A stretch of DNA of 64,000 nucleotides from Sphingopyxis macrogoltabida (lineage in GTDB: Bacteria; Pseudomonadota; Alphaproteobacteria; Sphingomonadales; Sphingomonadaceae). The notes beneath the pieces are model-generated. The model was not told the origin of the DNA. It searched no databases and worked only from the letters and a program-made list of their open reading frames with translations. The stretch lies in contig NZ_CP009429.1 in NCBI RefSeq assembly GCF_001314325.1, positions 1,116,501-1,180,500 on the forward strand. The letters run 5' to 3'. The first letter of the stretch is position 1. The number at the start of each line of letters is the position of its first letter. The position numbers and the translations under genes were made by a program. Below are positions 1-8,265 of the stretch, in pieces.

Positions 1-146
1 ATGCGCCGTGATCCGCCGACGACTCGGGCAGAGGAACTGATTCGCCTTTAAACGAGATGTTCCATCTCTGTTCTTTTTATTTTCCTACATGGGATGTTTC
101 GCGTTATGCCTGCGAGTCGCACCAGTGCAGAAGCTAGGAGACAACC

Positions 147-608
147 ATGTACCATCCAACTGCCGCCGCCAGACCGGCCAATGAAAGCCTGGCTCGGGTG
201 CTCGCCCATGCGATCGATGCAGCAGGCAAGCCCCGCCACAGGATCGCCAATGAATGTGGGATGCATCGCGAGACCCTGCTTCGCGTTGCGCGTGGTGAGC
301 GGCCCATCGGGCTCGACGAAGCAGCGCGTGTGCTTGCCGCCTGTGGAGCTCACCCGCGAGCCAGCATGATCCTCGCTCTCGCCGGTCAGGAAGATCTCGC
401 TTGCGAGTGGATGCATGGCGAGATGGGCGAGTTTCTCGAAGAATTCTTCACCAGCCTGCCCGTCCATCTTCAGCGGACCCTTGGCCGCCGGATCGAGGAT
501 CTGAGGCCCCGCTGGGCGGGCGGCACGGCCCAGCTCGTGGCGCGAATGCTTGCCAAGCACATCGATGATTTCGCCAATCGGGACATCACGATGTCTATGC
601 CCCGGTAA
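147..608 (+). CDS. Small HTH (XRE-like) DNA-binding protein, hypothetical
   Basis: A 153-residue protein with no family I can name firmly. Residues about 22-60 (around RIANECGMHRETLLRVARGE) read like a Cro/XRE helix-turn-helix: an acidic/alanine-rich first helix, then a recognition helix with RETLLRVARG, then a leucine/alanine helix. The rest is helical and unlike known effector domains. The ATG at 147 is preceded by TAGGAG at 135-140, a good ribosome binding site, which decides the start. It lies just upstream of an AlpA-like gene, a pairing seen in phage remnants and integrative elements. It is probably a small transcriptional regulator, but the target is unknown. Confidence 0.55.
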   Translation: MYHPTAAARPANESLARVLAHAIDAAGKPRHRIANECGMHRETLLRVARGERPIGLDEAARVLAACGAHPRASMILALAGQEDLACEWMHGEMGEFLEEFFTSLPVHLQRTLGRRIEDLRPRWAGGTAQLVARMLAKHIDDFANRDITMSMPR

Positions 609-641
609 GCCTGAAAGTTCGGAGGGGACCGAACTTTACGA

Positions 642-887
642 ATGAGACCCGCAATGCCGAATTCAATACAAGATGAAACGCACGTCCCTCAACTGGCCGA
701 AGCACTTCCGCCGGCCCGGCTTCTTAGACTGCCGGAAGTGATGGCCCGTGTCGGGCTACGTCGTTCAGCCATCTATCAGCGGATGAGCGAAGGGCGATTC
801 CCGAGGTCGCGATCGCTGGGGCCCAAATGTGCAGTTTGGGTCGAGGCGGAAATCGAGGAGTGGATTCGTGCGGTATCGCGAGTTTAG
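642..887 (+). CDS. AlpA-like / excisionase-type HTH protein
   Basis: An 81-residue protein with a winged-helix MerR-like fold of the AlpA/excisionase type. Residues about 26-80 (LLRLPEVMARVGLRRSAIYQ, then FPRSRSLGPKCAVWVEAEIEEW) match the family pattern: a helix-turn-helix, a wing with 'G..F P...LG....W', and a final helix ending in EW. Such proteins regulate prophage or island integrases, or act as directionality factors. No integrase lies beside it in the window, so it may be a leftover or belong to an element extending left. GGAGGGG at 621-627 is the likely binding site for the ATG at 642; an ATG at 654 is an alternative. Confidence 0.7.
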   Translation: MRPAMPNSIQDETHVPQLAEALPPARLLRLPEVMARVGLRRSAIYQRMSEGRFPRSRSLGPKCAVWVEAEIEEWIRAVSRV

Positions 888-1056
888 AACTCATGACGCT
901 GTGATCTATTCGGCTAGGATTCCTCGCGCTAAGCTGTGTCAATGGTTTACTGTTCGCCGTCGCAATGGTTGGGACGTGAACAGACAACTCGCTTTACGGC
1001 AGACGGCCACTCGTAGACCCTGAATTCCCGTTTCGATCTGCTAATAGAAGCGAACA

Positions 1057-1968
1057 TCAAATAACGGGCACCCCATGCTCATCCATCGTCTGCGATAAGT
1101 GTTGGATTAACAATGACGCTGGTACCGATAGCGTCCGCCCGGCAGCGCTGACAATGGACAGCGTCGACAGGTCGACGCGTTCGTCGGAGAGCGGCAGGAA
1201 CACCAGCGCCCCCGCGTCAATTTCGCTGATGGCGTCGAAGGCAGTCAGCCAGCCGACCCCCACGCCGCGGATGGTAAGCGATTTGATCAGGCCGATGCTG
1301 TTGGCTTCCACGATCGCCCGCGGAGAGCCGCCGACATGCCGTCCCCAGGCCGTGTCCAGGACACGGCGAAGTGAAAGACTATCGCTGGGAATGATCAGCG
1401 GATAGCTCGCACATTCGCTAAGGGAGATTTCCTGTCGGCCTGCCAGCTCGTGTGCGGGCGGGACGATGACCCCCAGCCGATAGATCATCGTGCGATCGAG
1501 CCGGATGGTGGGGTTGTCGGGCGGGTTGAAGGTAATGCCAACATCGATGTCGCCAGACAGTACATTATCGATCACGCCCTGCGCTCCGAACACCTCCATG
1601 CGGAACTGGATGGCGGGATAGCGCCGTTGAAACATCGCGATGGCCAGGGCGGTGAATTCGGTCGCGCCCTCGACCAAGCCCATGGCCACGCTGCCGCGGC
1701 GCAGCCCGACCAGATTGTCAATCTCCGAGCGGATCCGCTGCAGGTCACGGCGCCAGCGCCTGACCCCGTCGATCAGCAGTTCGCCCGCCGCCGTCATCTT
1801 CATGCCGGTGGGGGTCCGCTCGAACAGCTGGGTGCCCAGCTCTTCCTCGAGTTGGATGATCTGTCGGTCCACCGCCGATGGTGCGATGTGGAGTACGTCG
1901 GCCGCCCGCCGCAGGGCACCTCGCCGGGCGACTTCATCAAAATATAGGGCGGCTCGGCCAAGTAACAT
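1057..1968 (-). CDS. LysR-family transcriptional regulator
   Basis: A 303-residue LysR-type regulator. Residues about 5-65 form the winged HTH (YFDEVARRGALRRAADVLHI, then a second helix with SAVDRQIIQLEEELGTQLFE). Residues 90-300 form the two-lobed periplasmic-binding-like effector domain. It is transcribed away from the TonB receptor gene and so probably controls the purine cluster, which starts about 160 bp away on the other strand. A second LysR protein of similar HTH sequence lies at 23841-24773, at the far end of the same cluster. The ligand is not visible from sequence; urate, xanthine or a pathway intermediate would fit the context. Confidence 0.9.
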   Translation of the reverse strand: MLLGRAALYFDEVARRGALRRAADVLHIAPSAVDRQIIQLEEELGTQLFERTPTGMKMTAAGELLIDGVRRWRRDLQRIRSEIDNLVGLRRGSVAMGLVEGATEFTALAIAMFQRRYPAIQFRMEVFGAQGVIDNVLSGDIDVGITFNPPDNPTIRLDRTMIYRLGVIVPPAHELAGRQEISLSECASYPLIIPSDSLSLRRVLDTAWGRHVGGSPRAIVEANSIGLIKSLTIRGVGVGWLTAFDAISEIDAGALVFLPLSDERVDLSTLSIVSAAGRTLSVPASLLIQHLSQTMDEHGVPVI

Positions 1969-2125
1969 CGCAGATTCTCCAGGTGATCACATTTTGCGAA
2001 CAGTGAGTGCTGTATTCTGATATGGATTAGGTCGCAGCGCAATGGCACACAGATTGGAGAGCAAAAAACGAGAGGAGAAAACAATTTGGGCGGTCAGGAG
2101 GCCGTCCTGGCACGGGGAAAGACAC
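1969..2125. promoter_or_regulatory. Divergent control region between LysR and TonB receptor genes
   Basis: A 157-bp gap between the divergent LysR and receptor genes, if the receptor starts at 2126. It holds an imperfect inverted arrangement around 1998-2017 (GAACAG, 6-bp spacer, CTGTATTC) that could be a LysR contact site. This is weak evidence from symmetry and position only. No clear sigma-70 promoter was recognised. Confidence 0.35.
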
Positions 2126-4453
2126 ATGGTTTCGATGCGGCACAAAGCGCGGTTTCTGGCAGGGGCGATGATCCCGGTGTTCCTGGGGCTCAGCCAGACG
2201 GCGCATGCCGCGGAGGCGGCGGAAAGTCTGGCTACCGCGGACGCCGCGACGGTCGATGTGGGGGCAGCCGAGGCCGATGCGGGCGAGGAAATCATCGTTA
2301 CCGGTGAAAAGCAGGAAACCACTCTCCAGCGCGCTCCTCTCGCCATCACAGCGATTGGTGCAGACAGGCTGGCGCAATCAAACGTAACCCAACTCATCGA
2401 CATGAACGGCTTCGTGCCCGGCCTTACGGTAGCGAACAGCGGCAGTTTCGTCCGTGTGGTTTCGATCCGCGGGGTGGGTTACGAGGCATCGGACAACCTC
2501 AGCGCCCAGCCTGGCACCTCGTTCCACATCGACGGAGTCTATGTGGTCAGCCCTTATGCGCTGCAGCAGGATTTCCTCGACCTCAAGCGCGTCGAAGTGC
2601 TGCGCGGGCCGCAGGGCACGGTCTTCGGGCAAAGCGCCACCGGCGGAATCATCAACGCCATTACCGAGAAGCCCGATATGGCGAAGTTTAGTGGATCGGT
2701 GCAGCTCGAACTGGGCAACTACGATCTCGTACGCGGCACCGCCACTCTGAACGTACCGCTGACCGATACCCTCGCGATCCGCGGCACGGTCCAACGCTAC
2801 TATCACAAGGGCTTTGCGGTCCAGACGGGCTTGGCGCCCAGCTACGGCCGTTACGGCCTCGACGATGCCGATCGACTCTCGACCAAGCTTTCGCTGCTGT
2901 GGGAGCCGAGCGACAGCTTCTCGGCCCAGCTTACTGCGCAGTACTTCACTGCAGACGAAAACGGCGCAGCACAGAAGCATGTGGCTGATCCCGATCCCGA
3001 TCCGCGCCGGATCTCGCAGGACTATCCGAACAAGTACCAGCTCGACTTCTTCCTGGCCTATGCCGACCTGCGCTACGACTTGGGTTTCGGCACGCTGAAG
3101 TCGCTGACCTCGTACCAGAGGACCCGCAACCACAACCAGATCGACGTGGACCGGCTGAACTACGCCTCGCTCGGCGCCTATGACGTGCAGCCGTACTGGG
3201 ACAACGGAGTCGATGCCTTCAGCCAGGAATTCAACCTGACATCGAATGGCAACGGGCCGCTCAGCTACATCATAGGCACCTATTTCCTCTACCAGAACCT
3301 CAAGCAGGATATCCTGGAATACAAAGGAACCGATGTTTCGCCGACCTTCAACCTCATCCTGCCGCTGACCTTCGCCAACTATCCCTACAACCTGGATTAT
3401 GCGTTGAATTCCCGGCAGAAGCGCTACAGCTACGCCGCCTTCGCCCAAGGCAAGTACCAGTTCGCCGACCGGCTCAGCGCGACGATCGGCCTGCGCTTCA
3501 ACCATGACAAGTTCAAGAGCAGTAACAGCACGCTGTTCGACATCTTCGGGCCGACCGTGTTCGCCGAGACCAGCGAGAGCGCGCTGACCGGCAAGGCCGA
3601 ACTCGACTTTGAGCTGAGCGACCGCAACATGGTCTACGTCAGCGTGTCGCGCGGCTACAAGCCAGGCGGGGTCAGCAACAACAGCACGCCGCTGCTGGTG
3701 CCGCTGACCTACAAGTCGGAACACGTCTGGTCCTACGAACTCGGCGCCAAGAACCGCTTCGCCGATGGGCGCGTCACGCTGAACGCGGCGGCCTTCTTCT
3801 ACGACTACAAGAACCTCCAGTACCAGATGGAGGATCCGGTGCCCTACCAGGGCGGCGTCTCCAACGTGCCGAAGACCCGCATCTGGGGCGCCGAGGCCGA
3901 GGCGGTGGTCCAGGTCACCGACAACCTGAAGCTCGACGGCAACGTCACATACCTCGGCGGCAAGCTGGTTGGGGACTACATCACGCTTGACCCGTCGCGC
4001 GCCCATGCCGCCACCGTCGCGGCGGCGGCACTCGGTTACGGTCCGTTCGATGCCTATACGATCAACCTGCGCGCCCAGCAGACCCGCAACACCAACGGCA
4101 ACCTGCCGCCCAAGTTGCCCAAGTGGCAGGGTTCGATTGGGGCGACCCACACGCTCGAACTCGGCTCGCTGGGAACGCTCCGCTCGCGCGCCGAACTGAT
4201 CTATCGTGGCAAGTTCCAGTACCGCATCTTCAACGACGGCGCGCGCGATGTGGTGCCGAGCTATACTCAGGTGAACGCCAATTTCGCGCTGACCCCGCAC
4301 GACAGCAAGCTGACCATCGGCCTGACCCTGACGAACCTGTTCGACAATGCCGGGGTGGCGTCGCGCTATTCCAATCCGTTCGGCAGCTTTACGACCAGCG
4401 ACATGTACATCCCGCCCCGCCAGGTCATCGCTTCGGTGAAATATGACTTCTGA
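2126..4453 (+). CDS. TonB-dependent outer-membrane receptor of the purine cluster
   Basis: A 775-residue TonB-dependent receptor. The ATG at 2126 is chosen over the in-frame ATG at 2042 because it is followed at once by a normal signal peptide (MRHKARFLAG, a hydrophobic stretch, then cleavage near AHAAEA) and preceded by GGGGAAAG; the 2042 start would put 28 charged residues before the signal. A TonB-box-like EEIIVTGEK precedes the plug, which contains the typical SIRGVG, DGVYV and VEVLRGPQGTVFG segments. The C-terminal barrel ends in aromatic F (VIASVKYDF), as needed for outer-membrane insertion. The gene overlaps the downstream NCS2 permease by 11 bp, so the substrate is probably a purine or related nucleobase. 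That substrate is inferred from context only. Confidence 0.92.
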   Translation: MVSMRHKARFLAGAMIPVFLGLSQTAHAAEAAESLATADAATVDVGAAEADAGEEIIVTGEKQETTLQRAPLAITAIGADRLAQSNVTQLIDMNGFVPGLTVANSGSFVRVVSIRGVGYEASDNLSAQPGTSFHIDGVYVVSPYALQQDFLDLKRVEVLRGPQGTVFGQSATGGIINAITEKPDMAKFSGSVQLELGNYDLVRGTATLNVPLTDTLAIRGTVQRYYHKGFAVQTGLAPSYGRYGLDDADRLSTKLSLLWEPSDSFSAQLTAQYFTADENGAAQKHVADPDPDPRRISQDYPNKYQLDFFLAYADLRYDLGFGTLKSLTSYQRTRNHNQIDVDRLNYASLGAYDVQPYWDNGVDAFSQEFNLTSNGNGPLSYIIGTYFLYQNLKQDILEYKGTDVSPTFNLILPLTFANYPYNLDYALNSRQKRYSYAAFAQGKYQFADRLSATIGLRFNHDKFKSSNSTLFDIFGPTVFAETSESALTGKAELDFELSDRNMVYVSVSRGYKPGGVSNNSTPLLVPLTYKSEHVWSYELGAKNRFADGRVTLNAAAFFYDYKNLQYQMEDPVPYQGGVSNVPKTRIWGAEAEAVVQVTDNLKLDGNVTYLGGKLVGDYITLDPSRAHAATVAAAALGYGPFDAYTINLRAQQTRNTNGNLPPKLPKWQGSIGATHTLELGSLGTLRSRAELIYRGKFQYRIFNDGARDVVPSYTQVNANFALTPHDSKLTIGLTLTNLFDNAGVASRYSNPFGSFTTSDMYIPPRQVIASVKYDF

Positions 4454-5819
4454 GACGGCCTATCCCCATCCGGTGGATGCCGTTCCACCGGCCGGGGCGC
4501 TCGGCGCGCTGGCACTCCAGCACGTGCTGACTATGTATGCCGGGGCGATCACGGTTCCGCTGATCGTCGCTTCGGCGCTTAAGCTTCCGCCCGAGCACGC
4601 GGCCTATCTCGTCAGCGCCGATCTCTTCGCCTGCGGCCTGGTGACGCTGCTGCAGTGCCTGGGTGCAGGCCCTTTCGGGATCCGCCTGCCAATCATGATG
4701 GGCGTGACCTTCGTGGGCGTGATGCCTGCGATCGCGATCGCCGGCCAGCCCGGGCTGGGCCTGCAGGGCGTCTACGGTGCGGCGATCGCCGCCGGCCTGA
4801 TCGTCATTCCGCTGGTGTCGTTCGTCGGCCGGTTACGCTCGGTACTGACCCCGACAGTGACGGGCACGGCGATGCTGCTGATCGGGCTCTCGCTGATGGG
4901 CGTGGCGATCGATTGGGCCGCCGGCGGGCAAGACGCGGTGGACTACGGATCGCCGGCCAACCTGCTGCTCGCCGGCATCACCGTGGCGACGATCCTGCTG
5001 GTCACCCGGTTTGCCGCCAGCTTCCTGCAGAACTGCGCGATCCTGATCGGGATGGCCGTAGGCTATGCCCTGGCGATCGCGCTTGGTATCGTCGATTTCG
5101 CCGCCGTGGGGACCGCGCCCGCGTTGCAACTGGTCACGCCGTTCCACTTCGGCCTGCCGATTTTCGATCTCGCCGCGATAGCTTCGATGGTCATCGTCCT
5201 GCTGATCACGCTCGTCGAATCAAGCGGCATGCTGATGATGCTGGGCGATGCCGTCGGACGGCCGGTCTCGACCCGCGACCTTTCGCGCGGACTGAGGGCC
5301 GACGGCATGGGCGCGGTGATCGGCGGTCTGTTCAACAGCTTTCCCTATACCTCCTACGCCCAAAATATCGCGCTGGTGAGCATGACCGGGGTGCGCAGCC
5401 GCTTCGTCTGCGTCGGCGCCGCTGCGATTCTGCTGGGCCTCGCGCTGTTCCCCAAGCTCTCGGCGCTGGTCGCGGCCATGCCGCCAAGCGTTCTGGGCGG
5501 TGCAGCGCTGGTGCTGTTCGGCATGGTCGCCGCCTCGGGCATCCGCTCGCTGGCCACCACCGGGCTGGACTCCTCGCGTGAGAACGTCATGATCGTCGCG
5601 GTAAGCCTGGGGGTCGGCCTGATCCCAACCATGTCGGACAGGTTCTTCGCCGAGGCGCCGGTGGTGCTGGCCCCGTTCCTGCACAGCGGCGTGCTGCTGG
5701 GGATCGTGACCGCGATCGCGCTCAACCTGCTCCTGCGTCCCAGCAAGGCGGCGGCGCGCGAACCATCCATCGACAACACCACACTTTCGACGGCGTCGCC
5801 CGTCCATACAGGAGGATAG
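4443..5819 (+). CDS. NCS2-family nucleobase (urate/xanthine/uracil) permease
   Basis: A 458-residue inner-membrane permease of the nucleobase-cation symporter-2 (NAT) family with about 14 hydrophobic segments. The N-terminal QHVLTMYAGAITVPLIVA is the usual first membrane segment. The family signature is Q307-N308-I-A310-LVSM-T-G followed by SR. Most members have Gly where this one has Ala310, a position at the substrate site, so specificity may be shifted. The start overlaps the TonB receptor stop, so outer- and inner-membrane transport are translationally coupled. Purine-degradation genes downstream favour urate, xanthine or methylated derivatives over uracil. Family is certain; substrate is inferred. 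Confidence 0.92.
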   Translation: MTSETAYPHPVDAVPPAGALGALALQHVLTMYAGAITVPLIVASALKLPPEHAAYLVSADLFACGLVTLLQCLGAGPFGIRLPIMMGVTFVGVMPAIAIAGQPGLGLQGVYGAAIAAGLIVIPLVSFVGRLRSVLTPTVTGTAMLLIGLSLMGVAIDWAAGGQDAVDYGSPANLLLAGITVATILLVTRFAASFLQNCAILIGMAVGYALAIALGIVDFAAVGTAPALQLVTPFHFGLPIFDLAAIASMVIVLLITLVESSGMLMMLGDAVGRPVSTRDLSRGLRADGMGAVIGGLFNSFPYTSYAQNIALVSMTGVRSRFVCVGAAAILLGLALFPKLSALVAAMPPSVLGGAALVLFGMVAASGIRSLATTGLDSSRENVMIVAVSLGVGLIPTMSDRFFAEAPVVLAPFLHSGVLLGIVTAIALNLLLRPSKAAAREPSIDNTTLSTASPVHTGG

Positions 5820-5820
5820 C

Positions 5821-6849
5821 ATGAAGTTCGCGGGCAGCGTGGTTCCCGTCATCGACCTCACCAAGGCGCGGACGGGAAGCGAAGCGGAAAAGCAGCAGGT
5901 CGCCGATGAAGTCGGCGCGGCGGCGCGCAGCATCGGGTTTCTAGTCGTCTCCGGCCACGGCGTGCCGCAGCCGGTGATCGACGCGGCGACGGAGGCTTCG
6001 CGCAGCCTGTTCGACCTGCCTGCGGCTGACAAGGCCAAGTATCGTTCGCCCGACCCGGCAATCTACCGGGGCTATTTCGGGATCGAGACCGGCAACCTCG
6101 CCAGCACGATCGGCGAGGACGGGGCTAAGCCCGATCACCGCGAATACTACAACGTTGGCCGGTTCGATCTCGACCCAGCGGACCCCTATTTCACCACGCC
6201 AACCGCGCGGCGGATCTTCCAGGAGAACATCTGGCCAGATGCCCATGTGCCCGCGTTCAAGCCGGCGATCATCGACTATTACCGCGAGATGGCCGGCCTA
6301 GCCGAACTGCTGATGGAACTATGCGCGCGCGCGCTGCACCTGCCCGCCGACTGGTTCGCCGATAAGATCGACAAGCACATCACGAACCTGGTCGTCAGCA
6401 ACTATCCCGACCAGCCCGAGGAACTCGAGGTCGGTCAGCTCCGGGCTGGCGCGCACACCGACTACGGCGGGCTGACCATCCTCAAGACCGAAGACAAGCC
6501 CGGCGGGCTGGAAGTGCTGACTGCCGACGGGCGCTGGGAACCCGTGCCGATCGTGCCTGGCGCCTTCATCATCAACCTGGGCGACCTGATGGCGCAGTGG
6601 ACCAACGACGAATGGGTCTCGACGATGCATCGCGTGGTCAATCCGCCGCGCGCGCAGGGGGTGGGCAGCCGCCGTCAGTCGCTCGTGTTTTTCCACCAGC
6701 CCAACTACGACGCGGTGATCGAATGCATCCCGACCTGCGCGGTTGGCCAGGCGGCGAAATACGCGCCGACCACCTCGATCGAGCATCTGGATATGAAGAT
6801 GAACCAGATGAACGACACCCCCAAGTTCAAGGAGACCCAGGCCGCGTGA
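5821..6849 (+). CDS. Isopenicillin-N-synthase-like 2-oxoglutarate/Fe(II) oxygenase
   Basis: A 342-residue member of the DIOX_N / 2OG-Fe(II) oxygenase family that includes plant demethylases, fungal thymine 7-hydroxylase and isopenicillin N synthase. The N-terminal domain starts PVIDLTKA. The iron triad is His212, Asp214 and His270 (GAHTDYGGLTIL and TMHRVVN), and the 2-oxoglutarate clamp is R285-x-S287. All catalytic residues are present. AGGAGGAT before the ATG is a strong binding site, and only one base separates it from the permease stop. Next to a nucleobase permease, the most attractive reaction is hydroxylation of a base methyl group (N-demethylation), but the substrate is unknown. Confidence 0.9.
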   Translation: MKFAGSVVPVIDLTKARTGSEAEKQQVADEVGAAARSIGFLVVSGHGVPQPVIDAATEASRSLFDLPAADKAKYRSPDPAIYRGYFGIETGNLASTIGEDGAKPDHREYYNVGRFDLDPADPYFTTPTARRIFQENIWPDAHVPAFKPAIIDYYREMAGLAELLMELCARALHLPADWFADKIDKHITNLVVSNYPDQPEELEVGQLRAGAHTDYGGLTILKTEDKPGGLEVLTADGRWEPVPIVPGAFIINLGDLMAQWTNDEWVSTMHRVVNPPRAQGVGSRRQSLVFFHQPNYDAVIECIPTCAVGQAAKYAPTTSIEHLDMKMNQMNDTPKFKETQAA

Positions 6850-6877
6850 TGTCGCGCTGCCTGCAGGAGGATCGCCC

Positions 6878-7861
6878 ATGATCGTGTACACCCCGCCCAA
6901 ACCCGCCACGACAATCCCGGTCATCGACCTGGCCCCTAGCTTTTCCGACGACCCGGCGCTCAAGCGGGCCGTGGCCTGGGAAATCCACAAGAGCGCCCGC
7001 GACACCGGGTTCTTCTACATCGCTAATCACGGCGTCGCGCAGGAGTTGATGGACGGGCAACTCGCGCTTGCGCGCGACTTCTTCAGCCTGCCGCTGGCCG
7101 AGAAGCTGGCGGTCGATGCGCGCAAGTCGGCCTGCATGCGCGGCTACGAGGTTCCCGGCATCCAGACGCTCGACGACGGCTCACCGCCCGATCTCAAGGA
7201 AGGCTTTCTGATCGGTTGCGATCTGGACGACGATCATCCCTATGTCCGCGATGGCGTGCCGAACTGCGGCGCGAACCAGTGGCCTAGCAAGCCAGACGGT
7301 TTCCGCAGGCGCTATGAAGCCTACATGGACGAGATGTTCCGCGTTGGCCGACACCTGATGGGCCTGATCGCGCTGTCGCTCGACCTGCCGGAGACCTACT
7401 TTGCCGATGGTCTGGCCGAGCCGCTCTTCAACAGCCGGCTGCTACGCTATGCGCCTCAGCCCGAAACGGCTGCGTTCAACCAGATCGGCGCAGGAGCCCA
7501 TACCGACTGGGGCATGATCACGATCCTGTTGCAGGACGACGTCGGCGGGCTCGAGGTGGAAAACGCCGCGGGCGAATGGATCGCTGCCCCGGCGATTCCG
7601 GGCACGTTCGTCATCAACCTGGGTGAGATGGTCCGAGTGCTGACAAATGGGCTCTACCACGCGAACATGCACCGCGTGCTCAATAACCACAGCGGTCGCG
7701 ACCGCTTCTCGGTGCCGACCTTCTTCGACCCGAACTACTTCTACGAGGTGCGCTGCGCGCCGACCTGCCTGCCGGCGGGCGGCAAGCCCGACTTCCAGGA
7801 AACCACTGTCGGCGGCCACATCGCCGAAATGTATCGCAAGACCTACGGCCTCGCCGCGTGA
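6878..7861 (+). CDS. Second isopenicillin-N-synthase-like 2OG/Fe(II) oxygenase
   Basis: A 327-residue paralogue of the preceding oxygenase. The iron triad is His208, Asp210 and His265 (GAHTDWGMITILLQDD; NMHRVLNN) and the co-substrate site is R276-F-S278. It begins TIPVIDLAPSF, the usual N-terminal domain. A good binding site (GCAGGAGGATCGC) precedes the ATG, 28 bases after the previous stop. The two proteins are clearly different in sequence, so this is not a recent duplication, and they probably act on different positions or steps. The reaction releases succinate and CO2; a demethylation would also release formaldehyde, which fits the formaldehyde genes at 16738-18995. Confidence 0.9.
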   Translation: MIVYTPPKPATTIPVIDLAPSFSDDPALKRAVAWEIHKSARDTGFFYIANHGVAQELMDGQLALARDFFSLPLAEKLAVDARKSACMRGYEVPGIQTLDDGSPPDLKEGFLIGCDLDDDHPYVRDGVPNCGANQWPSKPDGFRRRYEAYMDEMFRVGRHLMGLIALSLDLPETYFADGLAEPLFNSRLLRYAPQPETAAFNQIGAGAHTDWGMITILLQDDVGGLEVENAAGEWIAAPAIPGTFVINLGEMVRVLTNGLYHANMHRVLNNHSGRDRFSVPTFFDPNYFYEVRCAPTCLPAGGKPDFQETTVGGHIAEMYRKTYGLAA

Positions 7862-7872
7862 AGGATTAACCG

Positions 7873-8265
7873 ATGCCAGCCCTGACCTATACCAACATCT
7901 TCACCGCCGACATCGACCGCATGGCCGAATTCTATGGGGAGTTGTTCGGCTTTGAGGAGAACCTCGTCAGCCGCACGCCGATCTTCCGCGCCTTCTTCGC
8001 CGGGGGGACCGGGCTGGGCTTCAACGCGCCCGACGCCTACGACCTGCTTGGCCTGACCCCACAGGAAACGCCGGGCGACCGCGTGTTCCAGACCTTCGAC
8101 GTCGAATCCCAGGACGAAGTCCGCGCCCTGACCGACAAGGCGCGCGATCTGGGGGCGACGATTGTGAAGGAGCCGTTCACTACCTATTACGGCTGGTATC
8201 AGTCGGTGTTGCGCGATCCCGATGGCAATGCGCTGCGCATCAACTTCCGGGGGACCCCGGAATGA
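7873..8265 (+). CDS. VOC-superfamily (glyoxalase/dioxygenase fold) protein
   Basis: A 130-residue single vicinal-oxygen-chelate domain with two beta-alpha-beta-beta-beta modules (YTNIFTADIDRMAEFYGEL at the N-terminus and DPDGNALRINFRG at the C-terminus). Usual metal ligands in this fold are His/Glu at the strand starts, but here the first-strand His is replaced by Asn8, so metal binding is not obvious. It sits between the 2OG oxygenases and the Rieske oxygenase and overlaps the latter by 4 bp (ATGA), so it is co-translated. It may isomerise, hydrolyse or bind a labile oxidised intermediate. No exact function can be given. Confidence 0.8.
   Translation: MPALTYTNIFTADIDRMAEFYGELFGFEENLVSRTPIFRAFFAGGTGLGFNAPDAYDLLGLTPQETPGDRVFQTFDVESQDEVRALTDKARDLGATIVKEPFTTYYGWYQSVLRDPDGNALRINFRGTPE

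Noticed and set aside
2378..4300. A 640-codon open frame antisense to the TonB receptor
   Set aside because: High-GC shadow: composition is Arg/Gly/Val-rich without domains, while the plus strand encodes a clear receptor.
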